Origin: CAWDVH01 sp963805705
GTDB lineage: Bacteria > Actinomycetota > Actinomycetes > Streptosporangiales > Streptosporangiaceae
Direction of reading: 5' to 3'
Assembly: GCA_963805705.1 (NCBI GenBank)
Contig: CAWDVH010000004.1
Span: forward strand, 372,001 to 436,000
DNA length: 64,000 nt
Shown here: in pieces, positions 17,258 through 28,466 of the stretch
Layout: every line of letters starts with the position of its first letter
Numbering within the stretch: the stretch's first letter is position 1
Position numbers and translations under genes: made by a program
Notes under the pieces: generated by a model
The model's database searches: none
Seen by the model: only the letters and a program-made list of their open reading frames with translations
What the model was told of the DNA's origin: nothing

Positions 17258-17314
17258 GACTAGATGCGTATCTGCAAGATACTAACTTGCAACTAGTATC
17301 TGTCAACTAGTAAC
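17258..17314. promoter_or_regulatory. Divergent promoter with dyad, membrane protein/HxlR pair
   Basis: The short gap holds a perfect seven-base dyad (GATACTA and TAGTATC, nine bases apart) and repeated CAACTAGT motifs. Both edges carry a mirrored TCCTCCATG/CATGGAGGA. The placement suggests an HxlR operator overlapping both promoters. Confidence 0.5.
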
Positions 17315-17980
17315 ATGGAGGACGTGACTCGGAACGTTCGCACCTACGGCCACTTTTGCGCGGTGGCACGCGCCCTAGAGCAAGTTGGCGACCGGTGGAG
17401 CCTGCTGGTGATCCGCGACCTTCTCACCGGCGCCAAGAGGTTCACCGACCTGATGAACCGCCTCGGCGGGATCACCCCTAAGACGCTCAGCCAGCGCCTG
17501 CGCGAGCTTGAAGACGCCGGGATCGTCATCGCCGACCGGGAGCCGGGACGGCGGGAAGTCTGGTACCGCCTGACACCGGCCGGAGCCGACCTCGGGCCCG
17601 TCATCGACGGGCTCAGCTGGTGGGGGCTACGGCACGCCTGGCGCTGGCCCCAGGCCGACGAGCCGCTGCACGCCGAGCACCTGCTCCGCAGCGCCATCCG
17701 GGCTATCGACCTCGCCACCGACGACCACGAACCAGCCCGCTGGCACTTCCGGCTCGACGGCGCAGACTACCTGGCCGAAAGCGACGGCCACCAGTGGTCA
17801 CTTACCGCGAAAGCCCCGCCCGCACCGGCCGACGTCACGATCACCGCGACCACCCAAGCCCTGCAGGCTTTCATCTTCGCCGGGTCGGACGTCGGCATCG
17901 ACGTCGCCGGCGAAACCGGGGCAGTCCAAAGATTCCGGCAGCTGATCAGCACCATGGCCACCGTCGTACACCCCGTCTAG
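17315..17980 (+). CDS. HxlR family regulator with C-terminal SCP2-like domain
   Basis: 221 aa. Residues ~12-105 are a winged helix of the HxlR type (ALEQVGDRWSLLVIRDLLTG, then GGITPKTLSQRLRELEDAGI). The remaining ~110 residues (FRLDGADYLAESDGHQWSLT to FRQLISTM) resemble a sterol-carrier (SCP2-like) ligand domain, a known HxlR extension in actinobacteria. The ATG at 17315 has no ribosome site upstream, so a leaderless transcript is possible. GTG 17324 is an alternative. It probably represses the divergent membrane protein gene. Confidence 0.88.
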   Translation: MEDVTRNVRTYGHFCAVARALEQVGDRWSLLVIRDLLTGAKRFTDLMNRLGGITPKTLSQRLRELEDAGIVIADREPGRREVWYRLTPAGADLGPVIDGLSWWGLRHAWRWPQADEPLHAEHLLRSAIRAIDLATDDHEPARWHFRLDGADYLAESDGHQWSLTAKAPPAPADVTITATTQALQAFIFAGSDVGIDVAGETGAVQRFRQLISTMATVVHPV

Positions 17981-18256
17981 ACCGGAGCCGTGGGATCGAC
18001 GGTCACATGCGGCACACCTCCAGAACCGCCTGATTGAAGAATTGCGGTAGGCGCGGCGGCTGTGTCGTAGCGTTCAGAGGTCCGATGGGCTGGCTTCCGA
18101 ACCGTCTGCCGGCCGCCTGCGGTCTGGTTTTAGAACGGCGTGCCAGCTCGTCGGGTCTCGCCGTGGTGTGGCTCAAAAGAGGCGCGACGCCAGCAGATCC
18201 GAAATCAGGCATGCCTGCCGCGGTCCCTTTCCCAGATGATGAAGAAGGAGCGGTTG

Positions 18257-19482
18257 ATGGCGGCTGTGATGATCGGTGTCGATCCGGACAAGGGCTCGCA
18301 TGCAGCGGTGGCAATCGGCGCGGCCGAGGAGCCGCTGGGCGAGGTGCGGGTGCGTGCCTTGGCGGCTCAGGCCGGGCAGCTGGTGGCGTGGGCGGCTGAC
18401 TGGCCGGAGCGGATCTGGGCGGTCGAGGGTGCTGGCGGCCTGGGCCACTTGCTGGCCCGGCAGCTCGTGGCAGCGGGCGAGCGGGTGCTCGACGTGCAGC
18501 CCGGGCTTGGCGCCCGGGGTCCGGCTGCTGACGGCCGGAGACACGAACAAGAATGACCCGGAGGACGCCCGGTCGGTCGCGGTCGCGGCGCTGCGCTCGA
18601 CCGCACGGCGGGAGGTGAAGCCGGACGATCACGCGGCAGTGCTCAAGGTGTGGCCCAGGCGGCACCGTGACCTGGGCCGGACGCGCACCCAGGTCGCCTG
18701 CCGGCTGCACGCCGTGCTCTGCGAGCTCGTCCCCGGCGGCATCGCCAAGGAGATAACCGCAGCTCACGCGGCTCGTGTCCTGGTATCCGCCGAGCCCGCC
18801 GGGGCTGTTGGCCTGGCCCATCACGAGCTCGCCGCCGGGGTTCCTCGAAGACCTGCGCCGCATTGACACCCAGATGCGCGATACCAGGAAAAAGCTGACG
18901 GCCGCAGTCCGGGCACCGGGCACCGCTACTACCGAGATCTTCGGGGTCGGCCCGGTCCTTGCCGCCACCGTGATCGGCTGCGTCGCCGACGTGTCCCGCT
19001 TCCCCGGCCAGGACCACTTCGCCGCCTACAACGGCACCGCGCCGATCGAGGTGTCCTCAGGGAACCGGAAGATCCACCGGCTGTCCCGCCGCGGGAACCG
19101 GCGCCTCAATCACGCCATCCACATGGCCGCGGTTACCCAGATCCGCTACCGGCACAGCGACGGCCGGGCCTGCTACGACCGGAAGCTGGCCGAGGGCAAG
19201 ACGTCCAAACAGGCCCTCCGATCGCTCAAGCGGAGGGTCAGTAACGTCATCTTCGGCCGCCTTCACACCGATGCCCAGCAGACCGCCGCAGCGGCCAGAA
19301 CGAGGGGCCCGGGAGGGCAACCGGGGAGCGACTCTGTCGCCAGCGCGGCCGGATTGCACCCCGAGCACCGGCTCTTCGGCCAAGCCACTCCCGAGCCCGC
19401 CACCACCCTACGACCCCCCACCCGCCACGCCCGCACCATCGCGCCGAAACGAATCCCAAAGAAGACCCGGACGACCTCTTGA
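18257..19482 (+). mobile_element. IS110-family transposase, inactivated by two frameshifts
   Basis: The DEDD N-terminal part begins at ATG 18257 (GGAG six bases upstream): MIGVDPDKGSHAAVAIG, then WAVEGAGGLGHLLARQL. The frame shifts near 18510; the next part (VRLLTAGDTNKNDPEDARSV) ends around 18840, where a second shift leads into the C-terminal domain (TEIFGVGPVLAATVIG, then FAAYNGTAPIEVSSGNRKIH and LNHAIHMAAVTQIR). The pieces together give a full-length IS110/IS1111 transposase of about 400 aa. Both shifts are of the +1 kind. No terminal repeats were found, as is normal for IS110. The element is dead. Confidence 0.85.
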
Positions 19483-20016
19483 CACAAAGAGGCTTCGATC
19501 TGCGTGGCTACCGGGTCCGGGGCCGTCACCGCTGACCGATGCAGAACTGAATGATCTGTGATAGTCGGGCACTGCCCAGTGCTCGTACATGCCGAATTGA
19601 GTGCGTTGCGTGAACGCATGCTTATACGCTGACCGGCATGTTCACTCGCAGTTATGCGGGCTGGCCGTAGTTCCGCGAAGATTGGCGGACTAGCATTGGC
19701 ATGTACTGTGGGGTTACGGCAGATTGCCGACCCTCAGCGCCCGGTAGCTGCGTCAACGGCGGGCGATTGCGTGCAGATCATCCATTTCTAGGGAATCTGA
19801 CCACTCGATCGGGCCCAAAGGATCGGCCGTGCAGCGGCGCATCAGCGGCTGGGGCTGATCTGGACGACACAATCGCTGCGGGGGGAAGAGCAGCGCTGCG
19901 GCGTTGGCAGTCTGCCGCAGGTCGTGGACCGCGCGGGTATAGTTTTCTGGACGGTTCTTCCGTCCCGGCGGCCTCTCCTCCAGGCAGGCGGTGGGCCGCC
20001 AGGTGAGGCTGATCTC
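19483..20016. other. Intergenic region, no gene supported
   Basis: 534 bp between the IS110 remnant and the signalling operon. No frame shows family resemblance or a ribosome site. The last ~300 bases presumably hold the operon's promoter, but no clear -35/-10 pair was picked out. Confidence 0.5.
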
Positions 20017-21674
20017 ATGAGCAAACCGACCATCTTGGCGGTCGACGACGATCCAATTGTTTCTGCCGCGATTACTCGCGACTTGCGCGGCCGCTACGCC
20101 ACCGATTACCGCGTCGTGGGCGCGACGTCGGGGCCCGAGGCGCTGGAGGTGCTGGCCAAGCTGGCCTTGCGCGGCCAGCAGGTGGCGTTGATCGTCGCCG
20201 ACCAGCGGATGCCGCAGATGACAGGTATCGAGATGCTCGTACAGGCGCGTACTTATGCGCCGGGGGCGAAAAACCTGCTGCTTACGGCGTACGCCGACAC
20301 GGACGTCGCCATCAAGGCGATCAACGACGTCGGCCTCGACTACTACTTGCTCAAGCCGTGGGACCCTCCGGATGAACGGCTGTTCCCCGTCATCGACGAC
20401 CTGCTCGGCGACTGGCGGCAGGCGAACCCGGACCACACCTCCGACGTGCGGGTGGTCGGCCAACGGTGGTCTGACCGCAGTCATGACATCAAGATGTTCC
20501 TGGCCCGCAACTACGTGCCGTACCGGTGGTACGACGTCGAGCGCGACGCTGAGGCGCAGCGGTTGCGTGACCTCGCGCATGCGACAACGGCCGACCTCCC
20601 ACTTGTACTCGTCCCCGACGGTGACACGCTTCGCTCGCCATCGACACTCGAGCTCGCCGGCGCGCTCGGGTTGCGCACCACGGCCCGGCAGCCGCTGTAT
20701 GACGTGTGCATCGTGGGCGGCGGACCAGCCGGCCTGGCCGCCGCGGTGTACGCGGCGTCGGAGGGCCTGAGCACCGTCATCGTGGAGCGCGAAGCACCCG
20801 GGGGCCAGGCAGGTCTGAGCGCGGCGATCGAGAACTACCTCGGGTTCCCGAAGGGGCTGACCGGCTCCGACCTCGCCCAGCGCGCCATTGCCCAGGTTTC
20901 CCGCTTCGGTGCCGAGATGGTCCTCGCTCGCGACGTCGTCGGCTTTGAGGCCCGCGGGCCCGTGCGCGCCGTGCTGTTGGCCGGTTCGGGAGAGATCGAG
21001 GCCCGCGCGCTCGTCGCGGCGACGGGCGTGTCCTACCGGCGCCTGGAAGCAGCCGGGCTCGGCGAGCTCACGGGCCGCGGCGTCTACTACGGCGCGAACG
21101 CCAGCGACGCGAGCCAGACCCAGGGCGACGATGTCTACATCGCCGGGGCGGCCAACTCGGCGGGCCAGGCCGCGCTCAACCTGTCCCGCTACGCCAAGCG
21201 GGTGGTGCTAGTGGTCCGGGCTGCGACGCTCGCGGGCACGATGTCCCAGTACCTGGTTGAGAGGATCACGTCCGTGCCCAACATCGAGGTGCGGTATCGC
21301 AGCGAGGTCGTGGCGGCACGGGGCGACGGCCACCTCGAGGAGCTCACCCTCGCCGACAGGGACTCCGGCGTCATCGAGGAGGTGCCCACGTACTGGCTGT
21401 TCGTGTTCATCGGCGCCGCGCCCCGCACCGAGTGGCTCGCCCCCGAAGTCGCCCGGGACGACAACGGGTTCATCGTCACGGGGCAAGACCTCCTGGGGCC
21501 CGCCTATGCCGGGCGCTGGACGCTGCCTCGTGCGCCGTTCGGCCTCGAAACGAGCGTGGCTGGCGTTTTCGCGGCCGGCGACGTCCGGCTCGACTCCATG
21601 AAGCGGGTCGCATCAGCCGTCGGGGAGGGCGCAATGTCGATCTACCTGGTACACCGTTACCTGGCCACGATCTG

Positions 21675-21675
<1 letters not shown>
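20017..21675 (+). CDS. Response regulator fused to thioredoxin-reductase-like flavoprotein
   Basis: 552 aa from ATG 20017 (AGGTGAG upstream). Residues 3-130 are a receiver domain: acidic D10-D12, phospho-acceptor D62 (IVADQRMP), T90 and K113. Residues ~140-222 look like a thioredoxin-fold spacer without cysteines. Residues ~228-552 are a pyridine-nucleotide-disulphide oxidoreductase with FAD motif VGGGPAGLAAAVYAA and C-terminal AAGDVRLDSMKRVASAVGEG. The active-site CxxC of thioredoxin reductases is replaced by NASD (361-364), so disulphide reduction is not expected. Its stop overlaps the kinase start. Predicted redox/flavin output of phosphorelay signalling. Confidence 0.9.
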
Positions 21676-23081
<1,406 letters not shown>

Positions 23082-23755
23082 GCCGCTCACCGCAGGGAAC
23101 GCCAAAGGCGCAGCATGCTGCATAGTTATGCGACAACATCCGCCACCAGGATCATCCGCTATTGCCGACTATCGAATGACGTGCCTCGCGGCGAAGGCAG
23201 GCAAATCGTCACGGTACGTAACTGCTGCGAACCATCAGTTCCGCTGGGTGTCACACATCGAGCAACGTCGACGTTCCTAAACTACCGTAACGTCACCCAG
23301 CGTATACTTAACGTAAGGAGTTATCTCACCGGATAAGCGGCCCTGTCGCGTGTTACCCGACCTGGCTCACGATCGTGGGTTGTCGGCGAGCGCATCGCTG
23401 TGACCTGCGGAATCCTGACTTTCAGCGGGTAAATCTGCGCACTAAGCCGGGGCCGGGGAGTGGCCTGGTGTCCCGTATGTGCGGACAGTGAAGACGGCAT
23501 CGGGTGCGCCGACGGCACAGATCGCTCGCTCCTCGCCTCAAGGGTTGCGGGATACGAGCACATCGGGCCGGTGCATGATGACGCTGAGCTGGAGGTCCTT
23601 GGACCTGCTACGCGCCAGGCCTGACGGCCGGTCAGGGCGAGTCCGGCCTCGGCTAGGGCCAGGATCATCGAGCCTGTCAGCAAAGCCTGGCCGCCTGCGC
23701 ATCCTGAAGGAGGCGGTCGGTCTGCTTGAACTGGCCGCCGGGTTACCGTGGCGGT
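23082..23755. other. Intergenic region, no gene supported
   Basis: 674 bp with no credible reading frame. Around 23215-23335 composition is more AT-rich and contains several TAACGT/CGTAAC motifs (for example ACCGTAACGTCACC and CTTAACGTAAGGAG), which look regulatory. An open frame on the reverse strand lacks family resemblance. Confidence 0.45.
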
Positions 23756-24250
23756 ATGGCGGAAACCCAGCGGGAGCCCGTGCCACGCGTCGACTCCGGT
23801 GAGCTCGACACGGCCCTGGCGTTCTTGTCATTCGCCCGGCACTGCGTGCTGAAGAAGGCCGACGGGCTGTCTGATGAGCAGCTGCGCTGCGTCCTGGTCG
23901 ACAGCGGCACCTCCGTCCTTGGCCTGGTCCAGCACCTGACCGAGGCGGAGCGGCTCTGGTTCGGCTACCACCTCGTCGGGGCCGCCTGGGACGCCGGGCA
24001 GGAGTACGGCATGAACGTCCCCGCCGACCGCGCCGCGGCCGACGTGCTGGCCGGCTACCGGGCGGCAATCGAGGACAGCGACCGCGCGATCCGTGCTGCC
24101 GGCGACCCGGAAGCGCGTTTCGCCGTCCCGGTCGGCGGCAACCGCCACACGCTCCGGTGGGTCATGGCCCACATGACAAGCGAGACCGCGCGGCACGCCG
24201 GACACGCGGACATCCTCCGGGAGCAGCTCGACGGCACTACCGGTCGCTGA
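23756..24250 (+). CDS. DinB family protein (DUF664)
   Basis: 164 aa from ATG 23756. Helical bundle with metal-ligand positions LGLVQHLTEAERLWFGYH (about residues 58-75) and the C-terminal VMAHMTSETARHAGHADILREQLDG. This DUF664 pattern is shared with the DinB protein at 13634-14149, though the two are diverged paralogues. A small P-loop kinase gene follows 275 bp downstream on the same strand, repeating the DinB-kinase proximity seen earlier in the window. Confidence 0.88.
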   Translation: MAETQREPVPRVDSGELDTALAFLSFARHCVLKKADGLSDEQLRCVLVDSGTSVLGLVQHLTEAERLWFGYHLVGAAWDAGQEYGMNVPADRAAADVLAGYRAAIEDSDRAIRAAGDPEARFAVPVGGNRHTLRWVMAHMTSETARHAGHADILREQLDGTTGR

Positions 24251-24525
24251 ACCCGGCGTCAGCCGCCCTGGCCGTCAGCCGCTGGATCAAGGAAGCCACC
24301 TGCCATCAAGAAATTCGTCCGCACCGCATGCCGCTACCGCACCATCGAGATCCCGGCCGACCCCCGCATCATCACCGCTGCCGACCCCTTGCCGGACAGC
24401 CTCCGCGACGATCCGCTATGACCGTGCCCGCGGCAGTCTGGACCGGCACGCGACCTGGCGAGCGGGAGATCCGGCCTCGCTCGGCGCACCGCTGCGGGCC
24501 GGCTGCGAATCGTAGGCTCGGAACC

Positions 24526-25023
24526 GTGGAGCGGGTTTTGCTGACCGGGATGTCGGGCACCGGCAAATCGAGCGTGATCCGCGAGCTGCGAGCACTCGGA
24601 TACAAGGCCGTCGACACCGACGATGGCTGGTGCGAGCAGCTGCCCGGCGGGCGGCAGCGGTGGCGCGAAGATGCCATCGCCCGGCTGCTGGACACCGAAG
24701 ACACCGATGTGCTGTTCATCGCCGGGTGCGAGGAGAACCAGGTCCGCTTCCATTCCCGCTTCGACCTGATCATCTTGCTCAGTGCTCCTGCCCCGGCCAT
24801 GATCGAAAGGCTCGGCGCCAGGACTGGCAATCCTTATGGCAAGGCGCCCGGCGACATGGACCGGATCCTCGGCGACCTGGCCGCGGTTGAGCCGCTACTG
24901 CGGAAGGCAGCCGATCACGAGATCCGGACGACCATCCCGCTGGCCGAAGTGGTCGCGAAGGTGCTGTACCTGGCCGGCCTCGCCCCGGATGGCCATGACA
25001 CGCCAAGGACGCGCTCCGGCTGA
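24526..25023 (+). CDS. Small P-loop kinase, AAA_18-like
   Basis: 165 aa from GTG 24526. Begins VERVLLTGMSGTGKSSVIREL (Walker A GMSGTGKSS), then YKAVDTDDGW, a shikimate/adenylate-kinase-like substrate loop, LFIAGCEENQVRFHSRFDLIILLSA, and an Arg/Pro lid (RTGNPYGKAPGD). Predicted small-molecule or nucleotide kinase of unknown substrate. The open frame upstream of the GTG is low-complexity and unlikely to be translated. Confidence 0.82.
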   Translation: MERVLLTGMSGTGKSSVIRELRALGYKAVDTDDGWCEQLPGGRQRWREDAIARLLDTEDTDVLFIAGCEENQVRFHSRFDLIILLSAPAPAMIERLGARTGNPYGKAPGDMDRILGDLAAVEPLLRKAADHEIRTTIPLAEVVAKVLYLAGLAPDGHDTPRTRSG

Positions 25024-25165
25024 TTACCCGCCATGACCGCCGAAGACAGCGACTTTGCAAATAGCCAACGCTCTGCGTGGCCTGTGGCATTATCGCCGCT
25101 GGCCGTTGAGGTGTGCAGATCTGGTCAGTCTGGCGCGGGGGCAGTCCCCGGTTGGGGGTCCGGGT

Positions 25166-25810
25166 TCAGGCGTGGTCGTTTTTGTTCCACAGCTGGTGAG
25201 TAAGGCCGCTAGGCGAAGTGACCGACTCAATGGTGAAGCGGCCTTCGAGGCCGCTTGATCCCTCCCAGAGGGATACGCCGCGCCCGAGGGTAATCGGCAC
25301 GATCACCAGGTGCATGAAGTCGACCAGATCGGCCTGGAGAAACTGACGTACCGTCGAGGGTCCTCCGCCGAGGCGGACGTCACGACCATCAGCAGCCTGT
25401 TGGGCTAGGCGGAGCACCTCCTCCGGTGGCCCGTCCACGAACCGGAAGCTGGTCCCGTTGGGAAAGTCAATCGTGGGATGCGGGTGGTGGCTCATGACGA
25501 ACACCGGTGTCTGGAATGGCGGCTCGTCACCCCACCAGCCCCGCCACCCGTCGTCGGGCCAATCACCAACCTGGGGACCGAACTTGCGACGTCCCATGAT
25601 CTCGGCGCCGATGCCCTGGCTCCACATGCTGGTCAGGGCGCGGTCCAGCGTGATGGGGGCATCCGCCTTATCGACGCCATGGATTACCCGGCCGTCGAAC
25701 CACGTGAACAGCCGCTCGGCGCCGCCGATCGGGGCGTCGAACGTCACATGCTCGCCGGCGGCGTAGCCGTCGAGGGAGATGTTCAGGTTATGGACCCGGG
25801 TACGGGGCAT
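25166..25810 (-). CDS. Dihydrofolate reductase family protein (RibD C-terminal type)
   Basis: 214 aa from ATG 25810 (AAGGAG five bases upstream). Fold marks: VHNLNISLDGYAAG at the start, IMGRRKFGPQVGDW in the middle, VRLGGGPSTVRQFLQADLVD and LVIVPITLGRG toward the end, which form the NADPH site in RibD_C/YyaP-like reductases. Such stand-alone proteins are widespread in soil actinobacteria and rarely characterised. Single gene. Confidence 0.9.
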   Translation of the reverse strand: MPRTRVHNLNISLDGYAAGEHVTFDAPIGGAERLFTWFDGRVIHGVDKADAPITLDRALTSMWSQGIGAEIMGRRKFGPQVGDWPDDGWRGWWGDEPPFQTPVFVMSHHPHPTIDFPNGTSFRFVDGPPEEVLRLAQQAADGRDVRLGGGPSTVRQFLQADLVDFMHLVIVPITLGRGVSLWEGSSGLEGRFTIESVTSPSGLTHQLWNKNDHA

Positions 25811-25990
25811 CACGACTCCTTCTGCGATCGGATGAAGCGTTCACGCAACATAGTCCGGCGGGATGGCCGGGACTTATCGCTGAACCGCTGACATCGTGGT
25901 CAGTTCGGGTATCAGCGGAAGTACGCCGCGGCATGCGATGGCAAGAATCCAGCCCGTGCTGGACTCGGATCGAACCGCCCCACTCGCTGA

Positions 25991-27103
25991 CTACTGCCCG
26001 TTGCCGGCGACGCCGCCGGCAGCGACGAAGCGATCGGTCCCGACGGGCTCGGGGACGCGCTCCAGCCAGATCTCGCGCCAGTAGGCGTAGATCTTCCGGG
26101 GGCAGCTGCGGTGAAAGTCGGCCAGACAGACCACATCGGAGAGGATGACGCAGGGCGTCTTCATCGTGATCATCCTGCCGGTCGGCTCGTCGATGATCTG
26201 GTTGACGCGGTGGTGCACCTGCACCACCTTCCCGCAGTACCGCAGCATCTCCCGGTCGAAGTAGAGGCCCCGGTTACGGTAGTCGCTGTTCAGCGTCTTC
26301 TCAATCTCCTCGGCCGATTTCACCCGGACCCATTCGCCCGGCTGCAGATCGAGCTTCTCCACAGGGCCCTTGGTCGCGGTCCCGAACAGGAACGGATAGC
26401 GGTTGCCGCCGCGGATCCGGAGCCGGGCCGGGAGCTTGAGGGAGAGGTCCTGGAACTGGTTGAAGGCACCGATGAGGATCCCCCGCACTACGCTCCAGAC
26501 CGGCGCGTTGCCGTAGCGAACGTCGTCAACGTACTGCCTGGCGTCGTGCATTGGGATGACCCGGCCGACGGCCCGCGGAAGCTCTGTGGCCTGACAGGAG
26601 TAGAGCGTCTCGCCGGCCTCCGCGTGCTCGGCCGCGGGCCGGCAGCCGCCGTGGGCCACCTCCGCCAACCGCTGCGGCGTGCATGCGGCCCGCGGCGTGG
26701 CCTCTGGTTGCGTGACCGCGGCGATCGGCAGCGTCCGCACGCCCGGTGCACCGGAGCCGGCGCTGTCGCCGGCTGCCGGCTTGAGCCAACTCGTCTTCCA
26801 GTAGATGAGGCAGCCCGCCTGGCACCCCCCGTGGGCCTGCCCGTCGCAACGCACGTCGGCCAGGTGGACCGTGTTCTGCATCTCGCGCATGCCGGACCAG
26901 TTGACCGTGTCGCAGGTCTTGCCGGCGATCTTGTCGATTCGGAACGTCCGGCCGCAGTACTGCAGCATCTCCGGCATGAACTGCAGGGAGTCGTGTTCGC
27001 CGCGCGAATCCAGCCCGGCGAGGATCTCCTCGGCGGACCTGATCTCCACGAGGTCACCCAGCGCGAACCCGTTGACCGTTTTCGGTCGATTTCCAACCAC
27101 CAC
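25991..27103 (-). CDS. Internally duplicated cysteine-containing protein, unknown function
   Basis: 370 aa from GTG 27103 (AAGGAG six bases upstream). Two homologous modules flank a middle region. Module 1 (about residues 15-110) has MLQYCGRTFRI, GKTCDTVNW and DVRCDGQAHGGCQAGCLIYW (Cys 50, 64, 86, 94, 98). Module 2 (about 255-351) has MLRYCGKVVQV, CVILSDVVCLADFHRSC and IYAYWREIWL (Cys 290, 318, 326, 334). Shared grammar: IRSAEEI/VKSAEEI, ML.YCG, a conserved loop, D-V-x-C, then YW...WL. The Cys/His spacing suggests metal binding. The middle (175-250) has VIPMHDARQYVDDVRYGNAP. No family name is known to me. Confidence 0.75.
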   Translation of the reverse strand: MVVGNRPKTVNGFALGDLVEIRSAEEILAGLDSRGEHDSLQFMPEMLQYCGRTFRIDKIAGKTCDTVNWSGMREMQNTVHLADVRCDGQAHGGCQAGCLIYWKTSWLKPAAGDSAGSGAPGVRTLPIAAVTQPEATPRAACTPQRLAEVAHGGCRPAAEHAEAGETLYSCQATELPRAVGRVIPMHDARQYVDDVRYGNAPVWSVVRGILIGAFNQFQDLSLKLPARLRIRGGNRYPFLFGTATKGPVEKLDLQPGEWVRVKSAEEIEKTLNSDYRNRGLYFDREMLRYCGKVVQVHHRVNQIIDEPTGRMITMKTPCVILSDVVCLADFHRSCPRKIYAYWREIWLERVPEPVGTDRFVAAGGVAGNGQ

Positions 27104-27690
27104 CGCGCACTCCTTGTCGGTTCGAGATGTCGCACTCGCGTCCGCGTGGGACGGAGCACATTGTCTCCGACGCGCAGGTCGCCGAAACCGATTACGTCGC
27201 CTTCACCGGGCGCCGCACGGCCGAACACGTAGCGCGCGCGTAACAGTAGCACTGGCATGCCCTTTCACCTGGGCAGTCTCTGGTTTCCCCCGTGCGCACG
27301 CTGAAGCAGGCCACCATCGAAACCGGCCCGCGAATCATCACGGGCAACGTCTCGGGTTATGGCCAGGTCGTCAGCTAAGACAGGAACCCCGGTGCTGGCC
27401 GCCCCATACGGACCTACCGGGGTTCTTGGCACTGCCCCATATGCTAACCCCGGTAGGCGACGAAGGCGGACCACCATCAGGCGGGCCTTCGGCAGCCGGG
27501 CTGGCCGCCGCTAGCCTCTGGACGGTCTGGGCGCCTCGGCCCCTCAGGATTGACTCAGCACGAGCAGTCCCTAATCGGTGTTCGGCTCGGTCAGGACGTC
27601 GACGCCCCGGCCCGATCCCCGGATCAGGTACCCGAAGTGCGAGTGGTCGGGCACCAGTTCTCCCGTCGCGAAGTCGAACCGGTGCGCGGG
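27104..27690. other. Gap with small fragments, no confident gene
   Basis: 587 bp. A 28-codon frame on the plus strand (GTG 27292 to TAA 27376-27378, VRTLKQATIETGPRIITGNV...) ends 35 bases before a strong hairpin and may be a gene tail. On the minus strand, 27571-27690 continues the frame of the TetR gene past its stop for 39 codons with protein-like sequence (GELVPDHSHFGYLIRGSGRG) and ends in TAG. Both look like remnants. Neither has a start or ribosome site. Confidence 0.4.
27413..27457. terminator. Hairpin, possible terminator
   Basis: A perfect 12-bp inverted repeat (CCTACCGGGGTT at 27413-27424, complement at 27446-27457) with a 21-base loop in the gap between two minus-strand genes. It could end transcription from the TetR gene or from the plus-strand fragment. 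Confidence 0.55.
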
Positions 27691-28377
27691 TTAGGGGCCG
27701 AGCAGACCTGTCAGGACGCGGGCGATGATATCTGGGTAGCGGTCCGCGAGTTCCTCGGGGCGCGGTAGCTGTGCTTGCGGGGACAGGAACGCCGCTAGCC
27801 GTGGGTGCCCGCCGGAGGTGAGGGCGTGGCCGAGGTAGGCGAGGTTGCGGGCCTGCAGGCCATGGTCAGCCTGCTCTTGCAGCGCGAAGGCCGCGGTGAT
27901 CCCGTTCAGCATCCCGAACGCCTCCATCTTCGCCTCGACGGCCGCCGGATGCCCCTGCAGGAGGGTGAGAAAGTGCTCGATCAGGGCGGTTCCGTTTGGG
28001 CCGATGACCGGGCGGGTCATGGTGAGCCCGGCCAGCCAGCGGTGGCGGCGGAAGATGAAGCGGGCCTGCTCCCCGAAGGCGATGAGGTCGGCGAGCCAGT
28101 CACCGGTTGGCGGCGCGGGCTCGTACTCTGCGCCCGTGGCATCGGTCATCAGGTCGAGGAGGTCCTCGCGGGTCTCGACGTAGCGGTACAGCGACGCGGC
28201 GCCGGTACCGAGTCCGGCGGCCACGCGCCGCATCGAGACCGCGTCCAGGCCCTCGGCATCGGCGACTCGGAGCGCGACCCGGGTGATCTCGGCCCGGCTC
28301 CACTGCGCGGGGCGGCCGACCGCAGAGCTCTCTGGGCGCAGCCATATGCTCGCCGTCGACCGTTCCGCCGTCGTCAT
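27691..28377 (-). CDS. TetR family regulator (TetR_C type)
   Basis: 228 aa, ATG 28377. The DNA-binding domain starts at about residue 28 (AEITRVALRVADAEGLDAVSM, HTH RRVAAGLGTGAASLYRYVETR). The C-terminal half contains a TetR/ActR-like ligand domain (LMTDATGAEYEPAPPTGDW, FRRHRWLAGLTMTRPVIGPN). It is divergent from the CocE/NonD hydrolase across an 89-bp gap with a dyad at 28424-28444, so the hydrolase is the probable target. Confidence 0.9.
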   Translation of the reverse strand: MTTAERSTASIWLRPESSAVGRPAQWSRAEITRVALRVADAEGLDAVSMRRVAAGLGTGAASLYRYVETREDLLDLMTDATGAEYEPAPPTGDWLADLIAFGEQARFIFRRHRWLAGLTMTRPVIGPNGTALIEHFLTLLQGHPAAVEAKMEAFGMLNGITAAFALQEQADHGLQARNLAYLGHALTSGGHPRLAAFLSPQAQLPRPEELADRYPDIIARVLTGLLGP

Positions 28378-28423
28378 CTCGCCTCCCCTTCGCGATCGCC
28401 GTTCTCAATCTAGTATGCTCGAC

Positions 28424-28444
28424 TTCGCGAACGATGTACGCGAA
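28424..28444. promoter_or_regulatory. Candidate TetR operator before the CocE-like gene
   Basis: TTCGCG and CGCGAA form a dyad nine bases apart, 23 bases before the hydrolase ATG. Position between the divergent regulator and hydrolase supports an operator. The symmetry is short. Confidence 0.4.
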
Positions 28445-28466
28445 ATGCTCGCGATGGGAGCCGGTG

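Noticed and set aside
18034..18256. Plus-strand coding upstream of the IS110 start
   Set aside because: No similarity to transposases or other families; probably IS non-coding end sequence.
27104..27258. Small minus-strand ORF starting at 27258 overlapping the duplicated Cys protein
   Set aside because: Ribosome-site spacing is too short and its frame is soon antisense-like; the GTG start at 27103 has a better site.
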